NCBI RefSeq assembly: GCF_964020165.1
Contig: NZ_OZ026537.1
Coordinates: 310,001-374,000 of the forward strand
Length of the DNA stretch: 64,000 bases
Source: Buchnera aphidicola (Drepanosiphum platanoidis)
GTDB lineage: Bacteria; Pseudomonadota; Gammaproteobacteria; Enterobacterales; Enterobacteriaceae
Direction: 5' to 3'
Positions 38,175 to 48,850 of the stretch are shown in pieces; positions within the stretch are counted from its first letter, which is position 1; each line of letters starts with the position of its first letter. The notes beneath the pieces are model-generated. The model searched no databases. It saw nothing but the letters and a program-made list of their open reading frames with translations, and was not told where the DNA came from. A program made the translations under genes and the position numbers.

Positions 38175-38248
38175 TTTTTTTTCTTCATTTAAAATATTAA
38201 TTTTATATATACATTAAATTAAATATATTTTTATAATTAGATTAATTT

Positions 38249-38875
38249 TTAACAATATAAATTTCTATTTTTTAATAAAAAAGTATTAAAATTTTTTTTT
38301 TCATATTTTAAAATTTGTTTTTCATTTTGTAATGTAATTTCAATTTGATCTAAACCATTTAATAATTTAAAACGATAAAATTTATCAAGTTTAAAAATAT
38401 AATTTTTTTTTTTGATTTGTATATGATTTTTTTTAAGATTAATTTTGCATAGAACTTTTGGATTTTTAATAATTTTTTTTAAAATTTTTTTAATAACTTT
38501 TTTTTTTAAAGTAATTAATAAAAGATTATTATTTATACTATTATTATAAAAAATATCAGAAAATTTTTCAGAGATAATAACTTTAAATCCAAAATCTTGT
38601 AAAGCCCAAACAGCATGTTCTCTTGAAGAGCCACATCCAAAATTTTTCCCGGCAATTAAAATAGTAGATTTTTTATAATTTTTTAAATTTAGTATAAATT
38701 TTTTATTTTTGATTTTACCTTTTTTATCTAAAAATCTCCAACTATAAAATAAATTTTTTCCAAAATTTTTTTTATGAGTAACTTTTAAAAATTGTTTTGG
38801 AATCAATACATCTGTATCAATATTATCTATTATAATTGGAACAATAGTTCCAATATGAATTTTAAATTTTTTCAT
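38249..38875 (-). CDS. leuD: 3-isopropylmalate dehydratase small subunit
   Basis: Pairs with LeuC to isomerise 2- to 3-isopropylmalate. The protein has 208 residues (E. coli 201). Motifs are NIDTDVLIPKQFLKVTHKK, the active-site loop AGKNFGCGSSREHAVWALQD and FKVIISEKFSDIFYNNSINN. The C-terminus is extended by a few Lys/Asn-rich residues. 13 bp after leuC in the leuB-C-D-A operon. Confidence 0.96.
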   Translation of the reverse strand: MKKFKIHIGTIVPIIIDNIDTDVLIPKQFLKVTHKKNFGKNLFYSWRFLDKKGKIKNKKFILNLKNYKKSTILIAGKNFGCGSSREHAVWALQDFGFKVIISEKFSDIFYNNSINNNLLLITLKKKVIKKILKKIIKNPKVLCKINLKKNHIQIKKKNYIFKLDKFYRFKLLNGLDQIEITLQNEKQILKYEKKNFNTFLLKNRNLYC

Positions 38876-38888
38876 TTTTTTTATGTTT

Positions 38889-40304
38889 TTATTTTTTTTT
38901 TTTTAAATATTTTTGAATGTTTATAAATTTTCCAAATATTGCTGCTCCAGCTGCCATAATAGGGCTAACTAAATGTGTTCTGCTTTTTCTACCTTGCCTT
39001 CCTTCAAAATTTCTATTACTAGTAGAAGCACATCTTTCATATTTTTTAAGACTATCAGAATTCATTCCTAGGCACATAGAGCATCCTGCATATCTCCATT
39101 GAAATCCAGATTTTAAAAAAATTTTATCTAATCCTTCTTTTTCAGCATTTTTTTTTACTTCATTAGATCCAGGGACAATTATTGCTTCTACAGATTTATG
39201 TACTTTTTTATTTTTTACGATTTTAGCTACTTCTCTTAAATCTTCAAGTCTAGAATTTGTGCAAGAACCAATGAATACTTTATTAATAGGTAAATTTATT
39301 AATGAGGATTTTGGTTTTATATTCATATATTTAAAAGATTTTTTTAAAGTTTGTTTGTTATCATTTTTTTTTATTTTTTTTATTGAAGGAGTTTTTTTAT
39401 TGATGGAAATTATTTGATCTAAATTAGTCCCCCAAGTAATTTGAGGTGATAGATTAGAAATATTTATTTTTACTATTTTATGAAAATAAGAGTTTTTATC
39501 GGATTTTAAAGATTTCCATTTTTTTATAGCTTTTTTCCAATTTTTTTTCTTAGGTGAAAAATGTTTATTTTTTAAATATTTGAATGTAACATTATCAGGG
39601 GCAATAATTCCAGATTTTGCTCCCATTTCTACCGCCATATTACAAATTGTCATTCTAGATTCCATACTCATAGAAGTGATTGTATTTCCAGAAAATTCGA
39701 TTACATATCCATTTCCTCCTGAAGATCCTATTTTTTTAATTATTTTTAAAATGATATCTTTAGAAGTTATTCCTTTTTTTATTTTTCCTTTTACAATAAT
39801 TTTCATATTTTTAAATAATTTTTGTTGAATTGTTTGTGTAGACAAAACATGTTCAACTTCAGAAGTTCCAATTCCAAATGCTAAAGCTCCAAAAGCTCCA
39901 TGTGTTGAAGTGTGAGAATCTCCACATACAATAGTCATTCCAGGTAAAGTCATTCCTCTTTCAGGGGCAATTACATGAACTATTCCTTGGTATGGATTAT
40001 ATAAGTCATATATTGGAATATTATACTTTTTACAATTTTTAGACAATGTTTTCATTTGAAGCTTAGCCATTTTTCCAGAAGCATTTATATCTTTTTTTAT
40101 AGTGGAAACATTATGATCCATAGTAGCAAAAGTTTTTTCTGGACATCTAATTTTTCTTTTTTTTTGTTTAATTTGAGAAAAAGCCTGAGGAGAAGTGACT
40201 TCATGAATTAAATGTAAATCAATATATAAAAGTGATAAATTTTTTTTTTTTGTTTTGATAAGATGAGCTTTATATATTTTTTCATATAAAGTTTTATTTT
40301 TCAT
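38889..40304 (-). CDS. leuC: 3-isopropylmalate dehydratase large subunit
   Basis: Holds the [4Fe-4S] cluster of isopropylmalate isomerase. With the ATG at 40304 ([14 protein letters not shown]) it has 471 residues (E. coli 466). An upstream in-frame TTG would overlap leuB and is not needed. Motifs are [35 protein letters not shown] and TEFLATQT-like VLSTQTIQQ. The three cluster cysteines lie in [14 protein letters not shown] and [10 protein letters not shown]. Only 1 base separates the leuB stop from this ATG, which indicates translational coupling. Confidence 0.96.
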   Translation of the reverse strand: MKNKTLYEKIYKAHLIKTKKKNLSLLYIDLHLIHEVTSPQAFSQIKQKKRKIRCPEKTFATMDHNVSTIKKDINASGKMAKLQMKTLSKNCKKYNIPIYDLYNPYQGIVHVIAPERGMTLPGMTIVCGDSHTSTHGAFGALAFGIGTSEVEHVLSTQTIQQKLFKNMKIIVKGKIKKGITSKDIILKIIKKIGSSGGNGYVIEFSGNTITSMSMESRMTICNMAVEMGAKSGIIAPDNVTFKYLKNKHFSPKKKNWKKAIKKWKSLKSDKNSYFHKIVKINISNLSPQITWGTNLDQIISINKKTPSIKKIKKNDNKQTLKKSFKYMNIKPKSSLINLPINKVFIGSCTNSRLEDLREVAKIVKNKKVHKSVEAIIVPGSNEVKKNAEKEGLDKIFLKSGFQWRYAGCSMCLGMNSDSLKKYERCASTSNRNFEGRQGRKSRTHLVSPIMAAGAAIFGKFINIQKYLKKKK

Positions 40305-40305
40305 A

Positions 40306-41400
40306 TTAAAGTTCCTGAGCAAGAAATTTTAGTATAATATCACCCATTTGATTAGTATTTAAAAAATTTTTTTTTGTTTCATCTAAATCATATGTTTTGT
40401 ATCCTTGTAATAAGGATTTTTCTACACAATAATTAATTTTTGTTGAAATTTCTTTTAAATTAAAACTATATTTTAAAAGCATAGATAAAGATAATATTTG
40501 AGCTATAGGATTTGCGATGTTTTGTCCCGCAATATCTGGAGCAGAACCTCCGGCAGGTTCATATATTCCAAAATTTTTTGTATTTAAACTAGCTGATGGT
40601 AACATTCCAATTGACCCAGTTAAAATTCCACATTCATCAGAAATTACATCACCAATTAAATTTGGACATAATAGTATATCAAAAATTTTTGGATTTTTGA
40701 TAATTTGCATAACAGCATTATCAAAATATAAATGTGATAAATTAACTTCAGGATATTTTTTAGAAGTTTCTATTACAATTTCTTTCCATAATTTTGAAGT
40801 TTCTAAGACATTAGATTTATCTATAGAAGTAATTTTTTTTTTTCTTTTTAAGGCTAATTGAAAGGCAAAATTAGCAATTCTTTCAATTTCTTCTTTTTTA
40901 TATATTGATGTATCAAATGCATAATAAGATTTTTTAGTTTTTTTTCTTCCTTTAGGTAATCCATAATAAATTCCACTAATTAATTCTCGAACGCAAATTA
41001 TATTAAATCCATATTTTACAATTTTTTTTTTTAATGGAGAAAATTTATAAAGTTTAGGGTGAAGATATGAAGGTCTTAAATTGACAAATAAATTAAAATA
41101 TTTTCTTAAAGGAAGCAAAGATGCAATTTCAGGTTTTTTATGTGCTTCTATATTCGTCCATTTTGGACCTCCAACTGAACCTAAAAGTATTGAATCAGAA
41201 TTTTTACATCCATTTAATGTATGCTTTGGAAGAGCTTCATTATATTTATCAATTGCAATTCCTCCAATGTCATATTCATTAATTTCAATTTTAATAATTT
41301 TTTTTTTATTTAATAAATCAATAATTTTAATTGATTCTTTCATTATTTCTGGTCCAATTCCATCTCCAGATAAAATTGCAATTTTAAAATTTTTTTTCAT
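40306..41400 (-). CDS. leuB: 3-isopropylmalate dehydrogenase
   Basis: NAD-dependent oxidative decarboxylation in leucine synthesis. With the ATG at 41400 ([20 protein letters not shown]) it has 364 residues (E. coli 363). A TTG 24 bp upstream adds only unconserved residues. Motifs are [50 protein letters not shown], and the signature region [20 protein letters not shown] with [14 protein letters not shown]. First gene of the leuB-C-D-A operon, which diverges from metG. Confidence 0.96.
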   Translation of the reverse strand: MKKNFKIAILSGDGIGPEIMKESIKIIDLLNKKKIIKIEINEYDIGGIAIDKYNEALPKHTLNGCKNSDSILLGSVGGPKWTNIEAHKKPEIASLLPLRKYFNLFVNLRPSYLHPKLYKFSPLKKKIVKYGFNIICVRELISGIYYGLPKGRKKTKKSYYAFDTSIYKKEEIERIANFAFQLALKRKKKITSIDKSNVLETSKLWKEIVIETSKKYPEVNLSHLYFDNAVMQIIKNPKIFDILLCPNLIGDVISDECGILTGSIGMLPSASLNTKNFGIYEPAGGSAPDIAGQNIANPIAQILSLSMLLKYSFNLKEISTKINYCVEKSLLQGYKTYDLDETKKNFLNTNQMGDIILKFLAQEL

Positions 41401-41724
41401 ATATTTTTTATTTTTTAAAGACAAAGTTTTTTATTTTTTTTAGATTTTTAGAAAATTTGAGAATTATAGTTTATTAGATCCTATCATATATATAATGTTA
41501 GTTTAACATTTTTAAATATTTTTGTAGAAATGTTTATAATATAAAATTTTTATATAAATAAAATTAAATATTTTTTATATAAATAAAAAAATTTTTTAAT
41601 TTTTTTTAATTTTTTTTATTTATATATTTTTATTACTTTTCAATGTTAATATATCTATATTTGGTCGATGTATTATTAATAAAAAAAATTTTTTTTAAAA
41701 AATAGAGATAAGATAAATCAAATT
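41401..41724. promoter_or_regulatory. Divergent leuB-metG intergenic region with a palindrome
   Basis: This 324-bp spacer must contain the promoters of the leu operon (minus) and metG (plus). The one notable element is a palindrome AATGTTA-gtt-TAACATT at 41494-41510, overlapping a TATAAT on the plus strand. AGAGATAAG before the metG ATG is a ribosome-binding site. No leader peptide with a leucine run is seen, so attenuation as in E. coli leu seems absent. Confidence 0.35.
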
Positions 41725-43338
41725 ATGAATACAAAAAAACCTTTTTTAGTTACATGTGCTTTTCCATATTCTAATGGTGATATACATATAGGTCATTTGT
41801 TAGAACATATACAAGCTGATATTTGGGTAAGATATCATAGAATGCAAGGAAGATCAGTTTTTTTTATTTGTGCAGATGATACTCATGGTACTCCAATTAT
41901 GATTAAAGCTAATAATATGAAAAAAACTCCTGAAGAATTAATTAGCATAACATTAAAAAAACATATTTTAGATTTTTCAAGATTTAAAATTTCATATGAT
42001 AATTATTATCATACTAATAGTAAAGAAAATTTATATTTTTCAAATAAAATATATTTATTATTAAAAAAAAATGGTTATATTAATAAAAAAAAAATTTTTC
42101 AATTATATGATAATTCAAAAAAAATTTTTCTTCCGGATAGATTTGTTAAAGGACAATGCCCTAATTGTTTTGCAAAGGATCAATATGGAGATAATTGTGA
42201 AAAATGTAGTTTTATATATGATGCTATTGATTTAATTAAACCTAAATCATTATTATCCAAATCTTCTCCTGTTTTAAAAGAATCTCTTCATATTTTTTTT
42301 AATTTACCTAGATTTCAAAAATTTTTATGGATTTGGATTCATTCAGGGGTTTTATCTAATTCTGTCAAAAATAAGTTAATAGAATGGTTTAAACATGGTT
42401 TGAAAGAATGGGATATATCTAGAGATTTTCCTTATTTTGGTTTTAAAATACCTAATTATTTGAATAAATATTTTTATGTTTGGTTAGATGCTTCTATCGG
42501 TTATATTAGTACATTTAAAAATTTATGTAATCATAATAAGAATATAAATTTTAATGATTTTTGGAAAAGTTCAAAAAATACTAATTTATATCATTTTATT
42601 GGAAAAGATATTATTTATTTTCATAGTTTGTTTTGGCCTTCAATATTAGAAGGAATAAATTTTAGAAAGCCAACAAAAATTTTTGTTCATGGTTATGTTA
42701 CTATAAATAATAAAAAAATGTCTAAATCTAAAAATTTTTTTATTACAGCAGAAAAATGGTTAAAAAATTATGATTCAGATAGTTTAAGATATTATTTTTC
42801 TTCTAAATTAAACAATTCTTTTGAAGATATAGATTTTAATTTGAGAGAATTTGTTAATAAAATTAATTCAGATATTGTCAATAAATTAGTAAATCTAGCA
42901 TCTAGATGCTCAAGTTTTATTAACAAAAATTTTGATAATTATTTAAGTAAAGAATTATTAGATTTCGAAATTTATAAAAGTTTTTTAAAAGAATCTTTAT
43001 ATATATCTAAATTATTTGAAAGTTTAAATTTTAAATTATTAATAAAAAGAATTATGTTGTTTGCAGAAAAGGCAAATTTATATTTTAATTCTAAAACTCC
43101 ATGGTTATTATGTAAAAATGAATTTAGAATTATACATTCTGTGTCTTCAATGGGAATTAATTTATTTAGAATTTTAATGACTTGGATGAAACCTATTATT
43201 CCAGATTTATCTTTAAAAGTAGAAGAATTTTTAAACATAAAATTAAAATGGGAAGATATTAAAAATCCTTTATTTAATCATAAAATTTCTAATTTTAAAA
43301 ATTTATATAATAGAATTAAATATAAAAAAATTTTTTAA
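41725..43338 (+). CDS. metG: Methionine--tRNA ligase, short form
   Basis: Class I synthetase charging initiator and elongator tRNA-Met. The protein has 537 residues against 677 in E. coli. The HIGH motif is at 21-24, the zinc cysteines are C145, C148, C158 and C161, and KMSKS is at 331-335. The anticodon-binding helical domain with its W-rich end is present. The C-terminal tRNA-binding/dimerisation domain (Trbp111-like) is missing, so a monomer is expected; truncated E. coli enzyme of similar length is active. It diverges from leuB and converges with tilS. Confidence 0.96.
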   Translation: MNTKKPFLVTCAFPYSNGDIHIGHLLEHIQADIWVRYHRMQGRSVFFICADDTHGTPIMIKANNMKKTPEELISITLKKHILDFSRFKISYDNYYHTNSKENLYFSNKIYLLLKKNGYINKKKIFQLYDNSKKIFLPDRFVKGQCPNCFAKDQYGDNCEKCSFIYDAIDLIKPKSLLSKSSPVLKESLHIFFNLPRFQKFLWIWIHSGVLSNSVKNKLIEWFKHGLKEWDISRDFPYFGFKIPNYLNKYFYVWLDASIGYISTFKNLCNHNKNINFNDFWKSSKNTNLYHFIGKDIIYFHSLFWPSILEGINFRKPTKIFVHGYVTINNKKMSKSKNFFITAEKWLKNYDSDSLRYYFSSKLNNSFEDIDFNLREFVNKINSDIVNKLVNLASRCSSFINKNFDNYLSKELLDFEIYKSFLKESLYISKLFESLNFKLLIKRIMLFAEKANLYFNSKTPWLLCKNEFRIIHSVSSMGINLFRILMTWMKPIIPDLSLKVEEFLNIKLKWEDIKNPLFNHKISNFKNLYNRIKYKKIF

Positions 43339-43364
43339 AGTAATATTGTTATTAAATTATTTTT

Positions 43365-44678
43365 TTATTTTTTATATTTTATATAATATTTTTTTTTTTT
43401 TTTTTTTAAAATATTTTTTTTTTTAATAGAAAAACAATTTAAAGCACCTATAAAAGTATTATTAGAAAATAAAAAAGGAGAATGTTTTCTTTCTATTATA
43501 TTGATTTTTAACAATTGCCAAATTTTTTTTATTTTAATTTTTTTTTTTTTTTTATTAATTAAAAACTTTCCTTTTATATAAAATCTAAAATTTAATAATT
43601 TTTTTTTATTTAAAAAAATTTTAATTGATTTTTTTGTTTTTTTTTTTGTTAATTTAACTTTTCCTAAAGAATATGGAAAAATTAATTTTTTTTTAGGATT
43701 GTGCCAAAATATTATTAGTTTTTTTATATTTTTAACATTTCTTTTTTGAATATAAATTTTTTTTTTATATATAATTAAATATACATATTTTTTAATTTCT
43801 ATTTTATAAATTTTTTTTTTTTTTTTTTTTATAAAAAAATATATTTTTTTTATTATTTTATAATTATAAAATTTAATTTTATGATTTTTAATCCATTGAT
43901 AAATTATAGAAACAAAAATAAATTGATTTAATTTAATAATTTTTTTTAGATTTAAACAATTTTTAAAAATTAAATTTTTTTTAATTATTTTATTATTATA
44001 TTTTTTAATTATACTTTTATTTTTTTTTATAATTTTTATGCTTTTTAAACAATTTTTTAAAAAAAATTTCCATTTATTTGTAAATTTTGGTAGTATTTTT
44101 TTTCTTATAAAATTTCTTTCATATTTAATATTTTCATTACTATCATCATTAATCCAACAAATTTTTTTTTTTTTTATATATTTTTTTATTTTTTTTCTTG
44201 TGCAATTTAATAATGGTCTTATTAAAAAACTTTTATAAAATTTTTTTTTATATGCTATTCCAGATAATCCATTTAATCCGCTTCCTCGTTTCAGTGCTAG
44301 AAAAAATGTTTCACATTGATCATTTAAATTGTGTGCAGTAAGTAATATTTCATTTTTTAAAATATTTTTTTTAAAAATTTTATATCTTTGTTTTCTAGCT
44401 TGACCTTCAATTCCTAATTTAGTTTTTTGTATAAAAATATTTTTTATTATTAAAGGTATTTTATATTTTATACATATTTTTTTACAATGTTTTTCCCATA
44501 TTTTTGATTTCTTTTGTAAATTATGATTAATATGAATAGCTCTTAATTGCAAATTTTTATTTTTTTTTTTTTTCCAATTTATTAATTTTATAAGTAATGC
44601 TGTGGAATCAATACCACCGCTATATGCTAACAAAAATTTTTTATTTTTATTTAATATTTTTTTAAATTTTTTTATCAC
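43365..44678 (-). CDS. tilS: tRNA(Ile)-lysidine synthase TilS
   Basis: Converts C34 of the CAU-anticodon tRNA-Ile to lysidine so that it reads AUA. That role is vital here because AUA codons are abundant. The protein has 437 residues (E. coli 432). The ATP-binding P-loop LLAYSGGIDSTALL is at the N-terminus, followed by RAIHINHNLQKKS, KTKLGIEGQARKQRY, TAHNLNDQCETFFLALKRGS and RPLLNCTR. The C-terminal half is extremely Lys/Ile-rich and only the end ERKHSPFLFSNNTFIGALNC is recognisable. Confidence 0.93.
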   Translation of the reverse strand: MIKKFKKILNKNKKFLLAYSGGIDSTALLIKLINWKKKKNKNLQLRAIHINHNLQKKSKIWEKHCKKICIKYKIPLIIKNIFIQKTKLGIEGQARKQRYKIFKKNILKNEILLTAHNLNDQCETFFLALKRGSGLNGLSGIAYKKKFYKSFLIRPLLNCTRKKIKKYIKKKKICWINDDSNENIKYERNFIRKKILPKFTNKWKFFLKNCLKSIKIIKKNKSIIKKYNNKIIKKNLIFKNCLNLKKIIKLNQFIFVSIIYQWIKNHKIKFYNYKIIKKIYFFIKKKKKKIYKIEIKKYVYLIIYKKKIYIQKRNVKNIKKLIIFWHNPKKKLIFPYSLGKVKLTKKKTKKSIKIFLNKKKLLNFRFYIKGKFLINKKKKKIKIKKIWQLLKINIIERKHSPFLFSNNTFIGALNCFSIKKKNILKKKKKKYYIKYKK

Positions 44679-44805
44679 TTTTTTTATTATCGTTTAAAAT
44701 AAATATTTTTATTAATTATTTAATGATTTGTATTTATAATTATTATTTTTTTATATATTATAACAATAATAAATATTATTTTTTTTATTTTAATTTATTT
44801 TTTTT

Positions 44806-44878
44806 TACGTTTGAGTGGATTTGAACCACTGACTTCTACTATGTCATAGTAGCACTCTAACCACTGAGTTACAAACGT
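44806..44878 (-). tRNA. tRNA-Val(GAC)
   Basis: The minus-strand cloverleaf has acceptor ACGTTTG/CAAACGT, D arm ACTC/GAGT, anticodon stem CTACT/AGTAG with loop ATGACAT (anticodon GAC), T arm AGTGG/CCACT and discriminator A. The loop matches E. coli tRNA-Val(GAC). CCA is not encoded. With tRNA-Val(UAC) at 11061 this gives two valine isoacceptors in the window. Confidence 0.92.
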
Positions 44879-45593
44879 AAAAAATATAAAAATACTTTTT
44901 ATTTTTTATAATTTTATACTAATTACTTGTAAAAGTAAAAAATAATTTTTTTATAAATTTTTTTATTTATAATAATATTTTTATAAATATAAAACATTTA
45001 TACATTATATTATTTAAAGTAGGAATAATTATAATAAAATTTTTTTATTTTAGAATTTAAATTTTATAAATTAAAAATTTTTTAAATAATTTGATATTAA
45101 TTTTAAATAAATTTTTTTAAATATTATAATATTATTTATATTATTAATATAATATAGTAAAAAAGTTTTCTTTATGTTTTTTTTTTTAAAAAAATTTTTG
45201 AAATAATTTTTAGTTTTTAATAATAATTTTATAAAAAATATTAAATTTTAATATAAAAAAATTAATATTTTTTTAAATATCTAAACATTTAAATATAAAT
45301 TTTTATTTTTAAAAATCTTTTATTAATTTTAAAAAATAATAATAATTTTTTAAATTTTTATTAAAAATTTGTTTATAAAAAATAAATATTTTAAAAATTT
45401 AATTGAATATTTTTTTTTATTATTGTTTAAAGTTTTTTTAACATTTATAAAATTTTATAAAAATTTTAATAATTAAATTTAACGTATTTATTGTAATATT
45501 TTTATAATTTTTTAAAAATTTTCTTATTTTTTTATAAGTTTTTTTTATAAAAATTTATAATAATTTTAAATTTTTTAATTTTGGTAAATATTT
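44879..45593. other. Gene-free AT-rich spacer between tRNA-Val(GAC) and tyrS
   Basis: About 715 bp, nearly pure A/T, with no credible reading frame or RNA structure. It holds the divergent promoters of the tRNA and tyrS, and probably an eroded former gene. Confidence 0.65.
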
Positions 45594-46886
45594 ATGTCAA
45601 AAAATATTATTAAAGAGTTATTATTAAGAAAATTAATTTTTCAATCAACTAATATAGATAAAATGAAAAATTTATTTTTTAAAAATAATATAAAACTATA
45701 TTGTGGTTTTGATCCTACAGCAGATAGTTTGCATATAGGGCATATATTACCATTAATTTTATTAAAAAGATTTCAAGAATATGGACATACTCCAATTATT
45801 TTATTAGGAGGAGGAACCAGTTTAATAGGAGATCCTAGTTTTAAAAATTGTGAAAGAGAATTATATGTCAAAAAAAAAACATTTGGTTGGATTAAAAAAA
45901 TTAGTGCTCAAATTTCTTCTATTTTTAATTCTAATATTTTTGAAAAAAAAATAATCATATTAAACAATTATGATTGGTTAAAAAATCTTAATTTATTAAA
46001 ATTTTTAAGAAAAATAGGAAAATTTTTTTCTATTAATTCTATGATAAATAAAGAATCTGTTAAAAAAAGATTATTAAGTATAGGTAATAAAGGTCTTTCT
46101 TTTACAGAATTTTCATATAGCTTATTACAAGCATATGATTATTATTTTTTATATAAAAAGTATAATGTAAAATTACAAATTGGAGGTTCAGACCAATGGG
46201 GAAATATTACCTCAGGAATTCAATTAATTAAAAAAAAATTTCATAAAAATGTTTTTGGTTTAACATTACCTTTATTAGTCCAAAAAAATGGTAAAAAATT
46301 TGGTAAATCAGAAAAAAATACTGTTTGGTTAGACAAAAAAAAAACTAGTGTGTATGATTTTTATCAATTTTGGCTTAATATTAAAGATGAAGATGTTTAT
46401 AAATATTTAAACTTTTTTACTTTTTTAAAAATTTATCAAAATTTTGATAAAAATATAAAATCTTTATCCTTTCAAAATATTATTAAATTAAAAAAAATTT
46501 TAGCAAAAGAAATGACTATTTTAATCCATGGAAAAGAAAATTTTAATTCAGCTAAAAAAGTATCTTATATTTTTTTTAAAAAAAATATTTGTAGTATGAA
46601 AATTGATAATTTTTTAGAACTAATTAAAAATAATGCTCCGCATATTATTTTAAATTATAAAAATAATAGTCATTTAAGTTTAAAAAATATTTTAATTTTA
46701 ACTAAATTATCTTGTTCTAAAAAAAAATCGAAAAATATGATTTTATCAAATTCTATTATGATTAATAAAAAAATACAAAATAATGTTAATTATGTTTTAA
46801 AAAGTTCTGATAAAATATTTAACAAATATACAATTATATCTAAAGGGAAAAAACAATATTTTTTAATATGCTGGTCTAAATTGTAA
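45594..46886 (+). CDS. tyrS: Tyrosine--tRNA ligase
   Basis: Class I synthetase for tyrosine. The protein has 430 residues (E. coli 424). YCGFDPTADSLHIGH places HIGH at 47-50; KFGKS is at 235-239; the tyrosine-site SYSLLQAYDYYFLYKKYNV and LQIGGSDQWGNITSGI are intact. The C-terminal S4-like RNA-binding domain is present but Lys/Asn-rich. It converges with sufA. Confidence 0.96.
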   Translation: MSKNIIKELLLRKLIFQSTNIDKMKNLFFKNNIKLYCGFDPTADSLHIGHILPLILLKRFQEYGHTPIILLGGGTSLIGDPSFKNCERELYVKKKTFGWIKKISAQISSIFNSNIFEKKIIILNNYDWLKNLNLLKFLRKIGKFFSINSMINKESVKKRLLSIGNKGLSFTEFSYSLLQAYDYYFLYKKYNVKLQIGGSDQWGNITSGIQLIKKKFHKNVFGLTLPLLVQKNGKKFGKSEKNTVWLDKKKTSVYDFYQFWLNIKDEDVYKYLNFFTFLKIYQNFDKNIKSLSFQNIIKLKKILAKEMTILIHGKENFNSAKKVSYIFFKKNICSMKIDNFLELIKNNAPHIILNYKNNSHLSLKNILILTKLSCSKKKSKNMILSNSIMINKKIQNNVNYVLKSSDKIFNKYTIISKGKKQYFLICWSKL

Positions 46887-46960
46887 AATTTAAATTAAAA
46901 ATTTAATTTTTTATTATAAACATTAAAAAAATTTTAATAAATCTTATTATATATAATTTT

Positions 46961-47323
46961 TTAAAATTGAACACTTTCTCCGCATCCACAAGTATTTTTT
47001 ATTTTTTTATGATAAAATTTAAAAGATTTTGAAAATTTTTTTTTTATAAAATCTATTGTTAAAGCATCTAAAAATTTTTTCTTACTTTTTGGAATGGCAA
47101 TAATTATTTTTTTATATTTAAAAAAAATATCGTTTTTTATTTTTTCTTTTAATGGTTTTATAGTATGAGAAAATCCAACACAACCAAATTTTTTTAAGTT
47201 TAATCTTATTCCAATATATTTTTCTTTTATAATACAACAAATTTTTTTATATGCTTTTTTTGTTAAAAAAATTCCATTTAAATTTTTATTTTTTAATGGT
47301 TTGAAATGTTTTTTTAGAATCAT
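46961..47323 (-). CDS. sufA: A-type iron-sulfur carrier, SufA-like
   Basis: Delivers Fe-S clusters to apoproteins (LeuC in this window is a likely client). The protein has 120 residues (E. coli SufA 122). The three cluster cysteines are kept: C48 (FGCVGFSH), and C112 and C114 (NTCGCGESVQF). The late IDFIKKKFSKSFKFYHKKIKN resembles SufA VDFVREGLNQIFKFHNP more than IscA or ErpA, and E. coli sufA lies near aroH, as here. Assignment to SufA rather than ErpA/IscA is therefore likely but not certain. Confidence 0.82.
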   Translation of the reverse strand: MILKKHFKPLKNKNLNGIFLTKKAYKKICCIIKEKYIGIRLNLKKFGCVGFSHTIKPLKEKIKNDIFFKYKKIIIAIPKSKKKFLDALTIDFIKKKFSKSFKFYHKKIKNTCGCGESVQF

Positions 47324-47803
47324 TTTTTTATTTTCCTAAATATTGTTTTTATTAATAAATTTTATAATTTAATAAATTTTTTAATTTATATATATATAAT
47401 TTTGATAACTAAAAGTTTATAAAAAAATAAATTTTTAATAAAATAATTTTATATAATTAAAAATATAAAATTTTATATTTTAAACTATTTTTTAATAACA
47501 AATAATAAATAATTAATATAAAAATTATAACTTGATAAAATTTTACATACAATATTTTTTTAATATTTTTTAATTTTTTTTAATTCTTTTTTTTTAATTA
47601 TAAATATATTTATAAATTTTTAAATTTTAATAAAATATTTTTAATTATTTTTTAAAAAAAATAGTTGTACTTAAAAATTTTTTTTATAAATAATAATTTA
47701 TATTTTTTAAAAATATAAATTATAATATTTTATTTTTAAAAATTTTTAATTTTTTATATATATATTTGTTGTAATAAAAATTTAAACATTTGAGAAAACA
47801 ATT
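47324..47803. other. Gene-free AT-rich spacer between sufA and aroH
   Basis: About 480 bp of A/T-rich sequence without a credible reading frame. It must hold the sufA and aroH promoters. GAGAAAA before the aroH ATG is a weak ribosome-binding site. No TrpR-like operator is evident by eye. Confidence 0.6.
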
Positions 47804-48850
47804 ATGAAAAAGACAGATGAATTACGTACTACTCGAATTGATCCTTTAATTACTCCAGCTGCTTTATCTGAAAAACATTCAATAACTGTAGATGTAATGA
47901 ACAATGTTGTAAATACTAGAAAAAACATTTCTAATATTATGTACAGAAAAGATAAAAGATTATTAGTAATAATAGGTCCATGTTCTATACATGACCCTAT
48001 AGCTGCTATGGATTATGCATATAGATTAAATGATTTAAGAAAAAAATATTCTTCTAGTTTAGAAATAGTGATGAGAACATATTTTGAAAAACCTAGAACG
48101 GTTGTAGGTTGGAAAGGTTTAATTTCAGATCCTTTTCTAAATAATTCTTTTAAAGTAAATGATGGATTGTCTAAAGCTAGAAAATTATTATTAGATATTA
48201 ATAAAATTGGTATGCCAGCAGCTACAGAATTTTTAGATATGATTGTTGGTCAATTTATTACTGATTTAATTAGTTGGGGAGCTATAGGTGCTCGAACAAC
48301 CGAAAGTCAAATACATAGAGAGATGGCTTCAGCTTTATCTTGCCCGGTTGGTTTTAAAAACGGCACAGATGGTAATATTTTAATTGCAATTGATGCTATC
48401 AGATCTGCTCAATCAAAACATTTATTTTTAGCACCTAATAAAAATGGAAGAATGACAATAAATCATACTAGAGGGAATCCATACGGTCATATTATTATGA
48501 GAGGAGGGAAAAAACCTAATTACTATAAAAATGATATTGATTTTGCTATTTCTAAATTAAAAAGCTTCAATTTATTAGAAAGTCTGATGATTGATTTTAG
48601 TCATGGTAATAGTTCTAAAAATTATAAATTACAGTTTAATGTTTTAGACTCTGTTTCTAAACAAATTCAAGATGGTTCATTAAATATTTTTGGAGTTATG
48701 ATAGAAAGTTTTTTAAAAGAAGGTAATCAAAAAATTAATTTATTAAACAATATGGTTTATGGTCAATCTATAACTGATTCTTGCTTAGGATGGGAAGATA
48801 GCAAATTAATTATTGATCAATTATCTAAATCAGTTAAGTTTAGATTGTAA
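47804..48850 (+). CDS. aroH: DAHP synthase, AroH type
   Basis: First step of the shikimate pathway, joining PEP and erythrose-4-phosphate. The protein has 348 residues, exactly the length of E. coli AroH (AroG 350, AroF 356), and the N-terminus MKKTDELRTTRIDPLITPAA resembles AroH. Motifs are VIIGPCSIHDPIAAMDYA, MRTYFEKPRTVVGWKGLISD, GARTTESQIHREMASALSCP, GFKNGTDGN, IDFSHGNSSKN and SITDSCLGWED. It is one of the best-conserved proteins in the window, fitting the symbiont's aromatic amino acid role. Tryptophan sensitivity cannot be told from the sequence. Confidence 0.95.
   Translation: MKKTDELRTTRIDPLITPAALSEKHSITVDVMNNVVNTRKNISNIMYRKDKRLLVIIGPCSIHDPIAAMDYAYRLNDLRKKYSSSLEIVMRTYFEKPRTVVGWKGLISDPFLNNSFKVNDGLSKARKLLLDINKIGMPAATEFLDMIVGQFITDLISWGAIGARTTESQIHREMASALSCPVGFKNGTDGNILIAIDAIRSAQSKHLFLAPNKNGRMTINHTRGNPYGHIIMRGGKKPNYYKNDIDFAISKLKSFNLLESLMIDFSHGNSSKNYKLQFNVLDSVSKQIQDGSLNIFGVMIESFLKEGNQKINLLNNMVYGQSITDSCLGWEDSKLIIDQLSKSVKFRL

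Noticed and set aside
41401-41424. TTG start extending leuB by eight residues (and a similar one at 40322 for leuC)
   Set aside because: Both give unconserved residues; nearby ATG codons match the E. coli N-termini.
44806-44878. Reading the tRNA as tRNA-Asp(GUC)
   Set aside because: With the 5-bp stem CTACT/AGTAG the loop is ATGACAT, placing GAC directly after T33, so it is valine.
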